Shown here in pieces: positions 25,760-32,855 of a DNA stretch of 64,000 nt. The stretch comes from Actinopolymorpha cephalotaxi (lineage in GTDB: Bacteria > Actinomycetota > Actinomycetes > Propionibacteriales > Actinopolymorphaceae): contig NZ_JACBZA010000001.1 of assembly GCF_013408535.1 (NCBI RefSeq), positions 5,850,850-5,914,849 on the forward strand. Reading direction: 5' to 3'. Positions within the stretch are counted from its first letter, which is position 1; the number at the start of each line of letters is the position of its first letter. Both the position numbers and the translations under genes were made by a program. The notes under the pieces were generated by a model, which saw only the letters and a list, made by a program, of their open reading frames with translations, was not told the DNA's origin and made no database searches.

Positions 25760-27908
25760 CTCCGGTGTCGGCCGGCGCTCGGAGCCGCGGCGACGGGCCA
25801 CGCGACATGTCCGGTGAGGACCGGACGAGGGCGACGACGACGAGGGGTCCGCCGGTCATCAGGACGGCGGCGAGCACCGCCACCCCGGAGTCGTTCAGCG
25901 CGAAACCGAGCAGCCCGGTGAGCCAGACCGCACGCAGGGTCGGCCGCGCCGTGGGCCAGCGGAGGTAGGTGCCGGCGAGCGCCCGAGCGCCGGGCCCGCG
26001 CGGGCGCAGGAGGAACACGCCGACGCCGACGTACACGAGCAGCGTCAGCCAGCCGAGCGGGCCGCCGTAGGTCAGGCTGGCCAACGCGGCCTCGGCCTTG
26101 CGGGCGACCACCGGGCCGCCCTGCCCCTCGGCCACCCGCTGCACGAAGGTGCCGAGATGCGACCTGCTCTCCGGCGGCCGCAGCCAGTCCGCGACCGAGA
26201 CCGCGCCCACCGCCGCGACGGTCGCGACCGCGACGAGGACCACCCGGCGTACGGTCAGCCGGATCCCGGCGACGTTCGCGGCGAGCACCAGCACCCCCGG
26301 CACCAGCGCGAGCACCCCGCCGAAGTCCGCACCCCAGCTCGGCCAGCCGTCCAGCACCACCGCGGCGAACCCGATCGCCAGCACGACGAACGCGGCGCGG
26401 CGGCGATGGTGGCGTTCCACCGAACGGGCGGCCAGGCCGCCGGCGGCGAGCAGGGCCGCGGTCGCGAAGATCGCGAACGCGACGTTGCCGAAGCCGAAGT
26501 ACCGTCCGCCGACCAAGGGCAGGTCGCCGGGCGTCACGAGGTTGCCGCCCTGCAGGTGGGAGCCGGTCAACACGTCGGCGCCCAGCACGACGGCGGTGAT
26601 CAGGGCGAGCGTGGTCGGCGCCGCCCAGGGCGGGTCGTACGGTGTGCGGCCGGCGAGCGTGGCCAGCACCGCGGTGAACGCGGCGACGGAGAGGACGAGC
26701 GACCACACCGGGACCGGCGAGGTGGCCCAGGGCACCAGCCCGGCGAGCACGGCCGCGATCGGGGCGGCGCCGCAGACCAGCCCGGCCGCCGACGCCAGCC
26801 GGCCCGTGCGCCGGCGCCACGCCGTGCGCCGGGTGCGGGCGGCGACCAGCAGCGCGAGCCCGTACGCCGCCAGTTGAGCGAGGACCAGCACGGTGAAGAA
26901 CCAGAAGCCGTAGGTGCCGACCACGCGGTCGGTCGTGTCGAACGCCCGCAGCCGGTCCAGAGTGGCGACTCGGCCGGCCGGTCGGTCGCCGGTGGTGCGC
27001 CAGCGGCCGCCGTCGAAGGCCTCGTCGGTGTCGGTGCCGAGGAGTTCGGTGAGGGTCGGGGTCAGGTCGGTGAGCTGCACCAGCGCCTCGCGCCGGGTGC
27101 CGCCGCTGGTGAGCCAGCTCCCCTCGAACCCCGGCCCGGCAGCGGCGGCCAGCCGCAGCGACGTACCACCGCCCGAGGACTCGTCGGACAGCCCGGCGAC
27201 CAGCACGGTCGCGCCCGGGCCGGCGGCCGCGACCACCTTCGCGACCAGCGCGTCCGCCGCCGCGACGGCGGCGGCACGTCCGGCGTCGCGGGGAAGAGCG
27301 CCCCCGTCGACGACGGTCAGCGGGCAGTCGCCGGTGGGTGCGGCCGTACGGTCGAACGCCGGAAGGTAACGCGCCACCGTGCCGCTCCGGTCGGCGAGGG
27401 CGACGGCGGCGCCCGGCCCGACGGCGGTGGTGCAGGTGCCCGCCCGGGCGAGGTGTTCGGCCAGCCGGCCGGGCTCGGCGCCGTAGCCGGTGCCCGCCTG
27501 TGCCGCGACCAGCCGCCGCCAGCCGGGCACGGCGTACGTGCCGGCACCGCCGGGGATCGGCGCCACCCGCGGCAGCGGACCGCAGGTCGCCGGCCCGGCC
27601 GCGCGTTCGCCGGCGGAGACGGTGAGCCAGCCGTCCAGCGGGCAGGTGTGGGTGCGCACCGAACGCGGGACGAGTACGCCGGGTGCGCCCCGGGCGACCA
27701 GCGCGGCCAGCGTGGGGGTGCGGGCGGGCGAGACGTCACCGGCGGTCAGCCCGCCGATCCCGACCAGCACCACCGGCCGCACGGGACCCGCGCGCTCACC
27801 CTGGCCGGCGTACGCCCGATCCGGCGCGCCGACCAGCGCCGTCGCGGCCACCGACAACGCGGCGAGCACCCACACGACGGCGGCAGCGAGAGACACCCGG
27901 CGCGACAT
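25728..27908 (-). CDS. Membrane protein with alkaline-phosphatase-like ectodomain
   Basis: About 726 residues. A signal/anchor (LAAAVVWVLAALSVAATALVG) leads to an extracytoplasmic domain of about 330 residues. Its start, PVVLVGIGGLTAGDVSPARTPTLAALVARG, resembles the opening of alkaline-phosphatase superfamily enzymes. LVQLTDLTPTLTELLG resembles a later superfamily segment. The usual metal and nucleophile residues are not clearly present, so catalysis is uncertain. The C-terminal half has nine or ten hydrophobic segments (for example FWFFTVLVLAQLAAYGLAL). It is the last gene of the larB-larC-aroA-like run, 46 bases after the aroA-like stop. It overlaps the convergent nitroreductase-like gene by 32 bases. 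Its role is unknown. Confidence 0.7.
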   Translation of the reverse strand: MSRRVSLAAAVVWVLAALSVAATALVGAPDRAYAGQGERAGPVRPVVLVGIGGLTAGDVSPARTPTLAALVARGAPGVLVPRSVRTHTCPLDGWLTVSAGERAAGPATCGPLPRVAPIPGGAGTYAVPGWRRLVAAQAGTGYGAEPGRLAEHLARAGTCTTAVGPGAAVALADRSGTVARYLPAFDRTAAPTGDCPLTVVDGGALPRDAGRAAAVAAADALVAKVVAAAGPGATVLVAGLSDESSGGGTSLRLAAAAGPGFEGSWLTSGGTRREALVQLTDLTPTLTELLGTDTDEAFDGGRWRTTGDRPAGRVATLDRLRAFDTTDRVVGTYGFWFFTVLVLAQLAAYGLALLVAARTRRTAWRRRTGRLASAAGLVCGAAPIAAVLAGLVPWATSPVPVWSLVLSVAAFTAVLATLAGRTPYDPPWAAPTTLALITAVVLGADVLTGSHLQGGNLVTPGDLPLVGGRYFGFGNVAFAIFATAALLAAGGLAARSVERHHRRRAAFVVLAIGFAAVVLDGWPSWGADFGGVLALVPGVLVLAANVAGIRLTVRRVVLVAVATVAAVGAVSVADWLRPPESRSHLGTFVQRVAEGQGGPVVARKAEAALASLTYGGPLGWLTLLVYVGVGVFLLRPRGPGARALAGTYLRWPTARPTLRAVWLTGLLGFALNDSGVAVLAAVLMTGGPLVVVALVRSSPDMSRGPSPRLRAPADTGVSAVRAGQAR

Positions 27909-27954
27909 CGCGACCAAGGCTAGGCGCAGGTGCCGACAGACTCCGCAGATCGGC

Positions 27955-29196
27955 TCAGGAGTCGTGAGACCACTCGCGGACCAGATCGGCGAGCACCTCG
28001 TGGAACTCCGGGAACGTCTTCTTCACACACCCCGGATCGTCCAGCGTCAGCCCCGGCGTCCGCAGGCCGGTGACGGAGAAGCTCATCGCGATCCGGTGGT
28101 CGCCGCGGCAGTCGATCTCGGCCGCCCGCGGCGTGCCCGGCCACACCTGGATCCAGTCGCGGCCGGTCTCCACCCGGACACCGAGCCGGGCCAGGTTGGT
28201 CGCGCAGGCGTCCAGCCGGTCGCACTCCTTGACCCGGGTGTTGTAGACGTCCTCGATCCGCACCGGCCCGTCGGCGAACGGCGCGATCGCGGCCAGCGTC
28301 GGCATCGTGTCGGAGATGTCGCGCATGTTGACCGTGACGCCGGACAGCCGCTCGGGTCCGGTGACGGTGACCGAGTCCGCGGCCAGCGTCACGTCCGCGC
28401 CCATCCGTCCCAGCACCTCGGCGAACCGGACGTCACCCTGCAGCGCGTCCGCGCCGAGCCCTGGAACGGTGACCGAACGGCCGGTCAGGGCGGCCGCAGC
28501 GAGGAAGTAGCTCGCCGTGGACGCGTCCGGCTCCACGAGGTAGTCACCGGCGCGGTAGCGGCCCGGCGGCACCGTGAACGTGTCGCCGGTGCGGGTCGCC
28601 TGCACCCCGAACCGCCGCATCATCGCCAGCGTCATCTCGACGTACGGCACCGACACCAGGTCGGTCACGGTGACCTCGAGGCCCTCGGTCATCAGCGGCG
28701 CCGCGAGCAGCAGCCCGGTCAGGAACTGCGACGACAGCCCGGCGTCCAGGGTGAGCGCGCCGCCCTTCAGCCCGGCGCCGCGGACGGTGACCGGGAGGTG
28801 CCCCTCGCGCTCCTCGGCGCGGACGTCGACTCCCAGCGCGGCGAGCGCGCCGACGAGCGGGCCGAGCGGGCGGCGGCGCAACTGCTCCGAACCGTCGAAC
28901 GCGAACACGCCGTGCCCGAGGGCTCCCAGCGTGGGCAGGAAGCGTGCGGCCGTACCGGCGTCCCGGCAGAACACGTCCGCGCCGGGGGCGGGCGGGCCGG
29001 ACGTGCTGCCCCGCACCGTGCACCGGTCCGGGCGTACGTCGACGGCGTATCCCAGCGCGGCCAGGCCGGCGGCGAACGCCTCGGTGTCGTCCGACCACAG
29101 CGGCCGGTGCAGCACCGACGTGCCGTCCGCGCAGGCCGCGAGGAACAACGCCCGGGCGGTGAGCGACTTCGACCCCGGGATCGCGACGTCCGTCAC
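27955..29196 (-). CDS. aroA: EPSP synthase-like protein (3-phosphoshikimate 1-carboxyvinyltransferase)
   Basis: A 413-residue protein with the complete EPSP synthase pattern. PGSKS at residues 7-11 and the following Arg bind shikimate-3-phosphate. DAGTAARFL holds the PEP-binding loop, and SSQFLTGLLLAAP is the shikimate phosphate loop. The catalytic Asp is in DISDTMPT, and Glu and Arg in RVKECDRL. CRGDHRIAMSF and KKTFPEF complete the PEP site. The loop normally reads NAGTAxR, so the Asn is Asp here. The sequence is closer to the Escherichia coli-type branch than to the usual actinobacterial AroA, suggesting a paralogue. It lies 22 bases after larC in the same operon. A role outside the shikimate pathway is possible but not shown. 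Confidence 0.88.
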   Translation of the reverse strand: MTDVAIPGSKSLTARALFLAACADGTSVLHRPLWSDDTEAFAAGLAALGYAVDVRPDRCTVRGSTSGPPAPGADVFCRDAGTAARFLPTLGALGHGVFAFDGSEQLRRRPLGPLVGALAALGVDVRAEEREGHLPVTVRGAGLKGGALTLDAGLSSQFLTGLLLAAPLMTEGLEVTVTDLVSVPYVEMTLAMMRRFGVQATRTGDTFTVPPGRYRAGDYLVEPDASTASYFLAAAALTGRSVTVPGLGADALQGDVRFAEVLGRMGADVTLAADSVTVTGPERLSGVTVNMRDISDTMPTLAAIAPFADGPVRIEDVYNTRVKECDRLDACATNLARLGVRVETGRDWIQVWPGTPRAAEIDCRGDHRIAMSFSVTGLRTPGLTLDDPGCVKKTFPEFHEVLADLVREWSHDS

Positions 29197-29218
29197 GCGT
29201 ACTCCTTGGCTGGTGCGG

Positions 29219-30451
29219 TCAGAGGTGTTCCTGCGCGGCGGCGGTGGCCTGCGCCAGCACGGTCTTGACGGGGCGGCCGGTGAGTTCGGCCAGCGCGAGC
29301 ACGTCGTCGTACTCCGGCTGGGCGTTGACCACCTTCCCGGCGTACGTCGCGACCTTCAGGCGCACCGTGCCACCGGGGAGTTCGAGGGTACGGAACTCGC
29401 GTTCCAGCGGCCGCTTGCGCACGGTGTGGCTGCGCACGCCGATCGCGGAGGTCTGGGTGAAGACCACCTCGCACACGGCGTCGTACCGGTCGGGGTCGAC
29501 CAGCACGGCGAGGGTGTGTGCCGGGCGGCCCTTCTTCATCAGGATCGGCGTCAGCCAGGCGTCGGCCGCACCGGCGTCCAGCAGCCGCGCCAGCACCGCC
29601 GGCCACACCCGCGGGTCCAGGTCGTCGACGTTGGACTCCACCACGAGCTGGGTCGACTCGCCGGGGCCGGTCGTGCTGCCACCCGACCCGCCGGCGGCGG
29701 TCCACACCTCGGGGGCGGGCTCGCCGACCAGGAGCCGGACGGCGTTCGCCCGGCCGGGCGTCTCCCGGGTGCCGGCGCCGAAGCCCTGCGCGGCCACCCG
29801 CATCGGCGGCTGCGGTCCGTACGTCTCGGCGTGGGTGACCAGCAGCGCCGCGCCGGTCGGGGTGCACAGTTCGCCGACGGGAGTGCCGTCGATCTCCCCG
29901 GCGTACGACGGTGCGTCCGCCGCGGCCAGCAACTCCACCACGGCGGGTACGGGCACCGGCAGCCGGCCGTGCGCGGCCCGGACGAACCCGGACCCGACCG
30001 CGACCGGTGACACGACCAGCCGGTCCAGGCCCAGGTGAGCCAGGCCCGCGCAGACCCCCACCACGTCGGCGATCGCGTCCAGCGCGCCCACCTCGTGGAA
30101 GTGGATCGCCTCCGGTGTCGTGTCGTGCACCCGCGCCTCGGCGTGCGCGAGCCGCTCGAACGTCGCGTGCGCGGACCGGCGTACCGGCTCGGGCAGGTCG
30201 GCGGCGTCCAGCAGCGTACGAACATCGGCCCAGGTCCGGTGATGGGTGGAGTCGGTGCCCTCGACATGGACCAGCGTCGCGGCCAGGCCGTTGCGGACGA
30301 CCTTCTCCGGGCGGAGCCGGATCGTCTCCGGCGCGACCGCGTCGACGGCGGCGGTGAGGACGTCGAGGGGTACGCCCGCGGCGACCAGCGCGCCGAGCAG
30401 CATGTCGCCGCTGGCGCCGGACGCGCAGTCCAGCCAGCCGATCCGGCTCAC
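29219..30451 (-). CDS. larC: Nickel insertion protein LarC (nickel-pincer cofactor synthesis)
   Basis: A 410-residue, full-length, single-frame LarC. In Lactobacillus plantarum LarC is made from two frames by programmed frameshifting; here both parts are in one frame. Family hallmarks are GWLDCASGASGDMLLGALVAAG at the N-terminus, IHFHEVGALDAIADVVG, the C-terminal TQLVVESNVDDLDPRVWP and the loop KKGRPAHTLAVL. LarC inserts nickel into the pyridinium-dithiocarboxylate mononucleotide made by LarB and LarE, using CTP in characterised enzymes. The cofactor serves LarA-type racemases. The start overlaps the larB stop by four bases. No larE or larA gene is seen in this window. Confidence 0.93.
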   Translation of the reverse strand: MSRIGWLDCASGASGDMLLGALVAAGVPLDVLTAAVDAVAPETIRLRPEKVVRNGLAATLVHVEGTDSTHHRTWADVRTLLDAADLPEPVRRSAHATFERLAHAEARVHDTTPEAIHFHEVGALDAIADVVGVCAGLAHLGLDRLVVSPVAVGSGFVRAAHGRLPVPVPAVVELLAAADAPSYAGEIDGTPVGELCTPTGAALLVTHAETYGPQPPMRVAAQGFGAGTRETPGRANAVRLLVGEPAPEVWTAAGGSGGSTTGPGESTQLVVESNVDDLDPRVWPAVLARLLDAGAADAWLTPILMKKGRPAHTLAVLVDPDRYDAVCEVVFTQTSAIGVRSHTVRKRPLEREFRTLELPGGTVRLKVATYAGKVVNAQPEYDDVLALAELTGRPVKTVLAQATAAAQEHL

Positions 30452-31287
30452 CGGGCGGCCCCGTTCGTTGTCGCCTCGCCGTTCGGAGCCTCGCCGTTCG
30501 GAGCCTCACCGTTCGGTGTTTCCGAGGGAGTGCGGCCGGCGTGCGCCCGCCGGGCCACCCGGGCCGCGAACACGCCCGCGCCGAAGCCGTTGTCGATGTT
30601 GCAGACCACCACCCCGGGCGCGCAGGAGTTGAGCATCCCGAGCAGCGCCGCGAGGCCGCCGAACGACGCGCCGTACCCCACGCTCGTCGGCACCGCCACC
30701 AACGGCACCCCGGTCAGCCCGCCGACGACGGACGGCAGCGCGCCCTCCATCCCGGCGACGACGATCAGGCAGTCGGCGTCGTCGAACTCCTCCTTCGCGG
30801 CGAGCAACCGGTGCACTCCCGCGACCCCGACGTCGGTGATGGTGCGGACGCCCGCGCCGTACGCCTCGACGGTGTGCACCGCCTCGCGGGCCACCCGTGC
30901 GTCGGACGTGCCGGCGGCGACGACGCACACCAGGCCCACCGGCGTGGGCGGTGGGCCGAGGGTCGCCGTGCCGGCCACCTCGTCCAGCCGGGCCTCGGGG
31001 AACGCGGCGCGCACCCGGTCCAGCGCCGTGGCGTCCAGCCGGGTGGCGAGCGCGGCCCGGTCCGGGTGCGCGGTGTGCAGGTGGCGCAGCAGGTCGACCA
31101 CCTGGTCGGGGGTCTTCCCGGCGCCGTAGACGACCTCCGGGTCGCCGGTACGGGTGAGCCGGTCGGTGTCCAGCCGGGCGTAGCCGAGGTCGACGTAGCC
31201 GGGGTCGGCCTCGGTGAGCGGGGTGGCCTCGGTGGCGTGATCGGGGCGGGGGGTCCGGCCGGCGGCGTCGGGGGCGGGCGAAGTCAT
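30448..31287 (-). CDS. larB: Pyridinium-3,5-biscarboxylate mononucleotide synthase LarB
   Basis: A 279-residue LarB. The PurE-like C-terminal domain contains VCVVAAGTSDARVAREA, ITDVGVAGVHRL, DCLIVVAGMEGALPSVVGGL and VPTSVGYGASFGGLAALL, all typical. The N-terminal part (DLGYARLDTDRLTRTGDPEVVYGAGKTPDQV) is the conserved entry segment. LarB carboxylates and hydrolyses nicotinate adenine dinucleotide, the first step of nickel-pincer nucleotide synthesis. The C-terminus ends with three NGEA(P/T) repeats encoded by a 15-bp tandem repeat at the stop end. ATG 31287 starts the operon. The 5' region is shared divergently with the SOS-regulated imuA' gene. Confidence 0.93.
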   Translation of the reverse strand: MTSPAPDAAGRTPRPDHATEATPLTEADPGYVDLGYARLDTDRLTRTGDPEVVYGAGKTPDQVVDLLRHLHTAHPDRAALATRLDATALDRVRAAFPEARLDEVAGTATLGPPPTPVGLVCVVAAGTSDARVAREAVHTVEAYGAGVRTITDVGVAGVHRLLAAKEEFDDADCLIVVAGMEGALPSVVGGLTGVPLVAVPTSVGYGASFGGLAALLGMLNSCAPGVVVCNIDNGFGAGVFAARVARRAHAGRTPSETPNGEAPNGEAPNGEATTNGAAR

Positions 31288-31389
31288 GGACCCGACCCTA
31301 AGTCCGAGCGTGGCGGACCCGGCCGGGAGCCTGCCGTCCACACCCCGCCGAGATCGGAGGAACCTCCCCTGCCCCTCCCCGCGGCGAGG

Positions 31390-31425
31390 TTGACATCCTC
31401 GAACACGCGTTCGATGATGCTGAGG
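31390..31425 (+). promoter_or_regulatory. SOS promoter and LexA box of imuA'
   Basis: TTGACA at 31390-31395 and GATGAT at 31413-31418 are 17 bases apart. Between them lies a LexA box, TCGAACACGCGTTCGA (31399-31414), which matches the mycobacterial/actinobacterial TCGAAC-N4-GTTCGA consensus in all fixed positions. The -10 lies seven bases before the GTG start at 31425, so the transcript is probably leaderless and repressed by LexA until DNA damage. Confidence 0.88.
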
Positions 31426-32216
31426 TGGTCGGGACTTCACAGGCATCCGCTCTGGACGCGAGCCGGGCGCCGAGGCGGTCCGCGGCCGACCGGGCAGCCG
31501 TGCTCGCCGAGCTTCGGGCCGAGCTTGCCGCCCGGCCGACGACCGCGGGGGTGGCCGGGCGCGCGGTTCCCACCGTGCCCGCCCTGCCGGCGTTCGCCGA
31601 GCTGCTGCCCGACGGCGGGCTGCGGCGCGGCGCGAGCTACACCGTGGCGGGGTCCACCGCGCTCACCCTGGCCCTGATCGCCGGCGCCTCCAGGGCGGGG
31701 TCGTGGTGCGGCCTGGTCGGGTTCTCCCGGTTCGGCGCCGAGGCGGCCATCGGGATGGGCGTCGACCTGGGCCGCCTCGTCCTCGTGCCCGCCCCCGGCC
31801 GGAAGTGGCCGGCCGTGGTCGCGGCGCTGATCGACGTCCTCGACGTGGTGGTCGTCCACCCGCCCGCCTCGGCGCCCGACGGGGAGACCCGCCGACTGGC
31901 CGCCCGGGTCCGCGAGCGCGGCGCCGTACTCGTCGTCCAGGACTCCGACTGGCCGGGCAGCGAGCTGGGACTGTCGATCACCTCGAGCACCTGGCACGGT
32001 CTCGGCGCCGGCCACGGGCACCTGTCGGCACGCGAGGTCACCATCCAGGCGACCGGACGCGGAACGGCCGGCCGGCGCCGTACCTCCCGGCTGTGGTTGC
32101 CCGACCACGCCGGCGCCGTGGCGGTGGCGACCGAGCCCGCCACCGCCACGGCCGACCAGCCCGGTGACCAGTCCGGCGAGGTGATCTCCCTCACCGGGCG
32201 GCGGTTGTCGGCGTGA
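31425..32216 (+). CDS. imuA': ImuA'-like mutasome accessory protein
   Basis: A 263-residue protein with a worn RecA-like core. ELLPDGGLRRGASYTVAGSTAL matches the start of the RecA-like fold but lacks a Walker A lysine (the loop reads VAGSTALT). SWCGLVGFSRFGAEAAIGMGVDLGRLVLV and VLVVQDSDWPGSELGLSI continue the family pattern. Its C-terminus is a proline/alanine-rich tail ending GEVISLTGRRLSA. In mycobacteria ImuA' and ImuB are required with DnaE2 for damage-induced mutagenesis; ImuA' contacts ImuB and RecA. It lies just after a perfect LexA box and 1.4 kb upstream of imuB. The GTG start is supported by the promoter. Confidence 0.85.
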   Translation: MVGTSQASALDASRAPRRSAADRAAVLAELRAELAARPTTAGVAGRAVPTVPALPAFAELLPDGGLRRGASYTVAGSTALTLALIAGASRAGSWCGLVGFSRFGAEAAIGMGVDLGRLVLVPAPGRKWPAVVAALIDVLDVVVVHPPASAPDGETRRLAARVRERGAVLVVQDSDWPGSELGLSITSSTWHGLGAGHGHLSAREVTIQATGRGTAGRRRTSRLWLPDHAGAVAVATEPATATADQPGDQSGEVISLTGRRLSA

Positions 32217-32335
32217 CGCCGTGCCGACCCGAGCCGATCCGGCCGACCCTGAAACTCGCGGGCGACCTTGTCGGCGGGCGCTGGCATGATCACGGATGAC
32301 TCGACAGCGCCACCGAGACATTCACGGGAGAACGC

Positions 32336-32695
32336 ATGACGACGTACGCCATCGCCAACCTGCGGGTCGCGGGATACCACCCGGACATCGCGGAGTACAT
32401 CGAACGGATCCAGGGCACTCTCGACCCGTTCAACGGCCGGTTCCTGGTGCACGCGACCCAGCACGAGGTGATCGAGGGCTCGTGGACCGGCGGCGTGGTC
32501 ATGATCGAGTTTCCGAGCCTCGCGGACGCGCACGGGTGGTACGACTCCCCGGCATACCGGGAGATCCTCCACCTGCGCACCGACCACATTCCCGGTGACG
32601 TGATCTTCGTCGAGGGCGTCCCGGAGGGGTACGAGCCCGCGAGGACCGCGGCCGCGATGCGGGCGGCGAACGAAGGCGCGACCGGGCAGGAGTAG
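32336..32695 (+). CDS. DUF1330 family protein
   Basis: A 119-residue protein matching the DUF1330 dimeric alpha+beta-barrel family (ferredoxin-like fold). Typical segments are MTTYAIANLRVAGYHPDIAEYI, FNGRFLVHATQHEVIEGSW and VVMIEFPSLADAHGWYDSPAY. Its biochemical role is unknown; the fold is related to monooxygenases and EthD proteins. ATG 32336 is preceded by GGGAG. It sits between imuA' and imuB in the same direction, but 119 bases after imuA' and before the separate SOS promoter of imuB. It is unlikely to be part of the mutasome, though read-through from imuA' would place it under SOS control. Confidence 0.82.
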   Translation: MTTYAIANLRVAGYHPDIAEYIERIQGTLDPFNGRFLVHATQHEVIEGSWTGGVVMIEFPSLADAHGWYDSPAYREILHLRTDHIPGDVIFVEGVPEGYEPARTAAAMRAANEGATGQE

Positions 32696-32743
32696 GAGCC
32701 CGAGCCTTCGGGAGATCCCGCTCTTCGAGCCACCTCGATCCGG

Positions 32744-32773
32744 TTGACACGGATCGAACGCGTGTTCGATAAT
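32744..32773 (+). promoter_or_regulatory. SOS promoter and LexA box of imuB-dnaE2
   Basis: TTGACA at 32744-32749 and GATAAT at 32768-32773 have an 18-base spacer. The spacer is occupied by a perfect LexA box, TCGAACGCGTGTTCGA (32754-32769). Its central four bases (GCGT) are the reverse complement of those of the imuA' box. The start of transcription is expected at about 32780. Confidence 0.88.
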
Positions 32774-32780
32774 AAGGCCC

Positions 32781-32855
32781 ATGGTTCCGGTCCGGTCGGG
32801 CGCTCCGCGCGGCCTCACTCCCCACCCGGGGCAGCTGGGGGTGGTGGGGGGATGA
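32781..32855 (+). CDS. Possible leaderless 24-codon upstream ORF overlapping the imuB start
   Basis: The ATG at 32781 lies 7-8 bases after the -10 of the SOS promoter, where the transcript should begin, so it would be translated as a leaderless start. The frame runs 24 codons (MVPVRSGAPRGLTPHPGQ and on) to a TGA at 32853-32855. That stop overlaps the imuB ATG in an ATGA. Terminating ribosomes would be placed on the imuB start. The peptide is Pro/Gly-rich with no recognised family. Confidence 0.5.
   Translation: MVPVRSGAPRGLTPHPGQLGVVGG

Noticed and set aside
32781-32783. ATG 32781 as the imuB start codon
   Set aside because: It is in another frame; it opens a short uORF. The imuB protein needs the frame starting at 32852.
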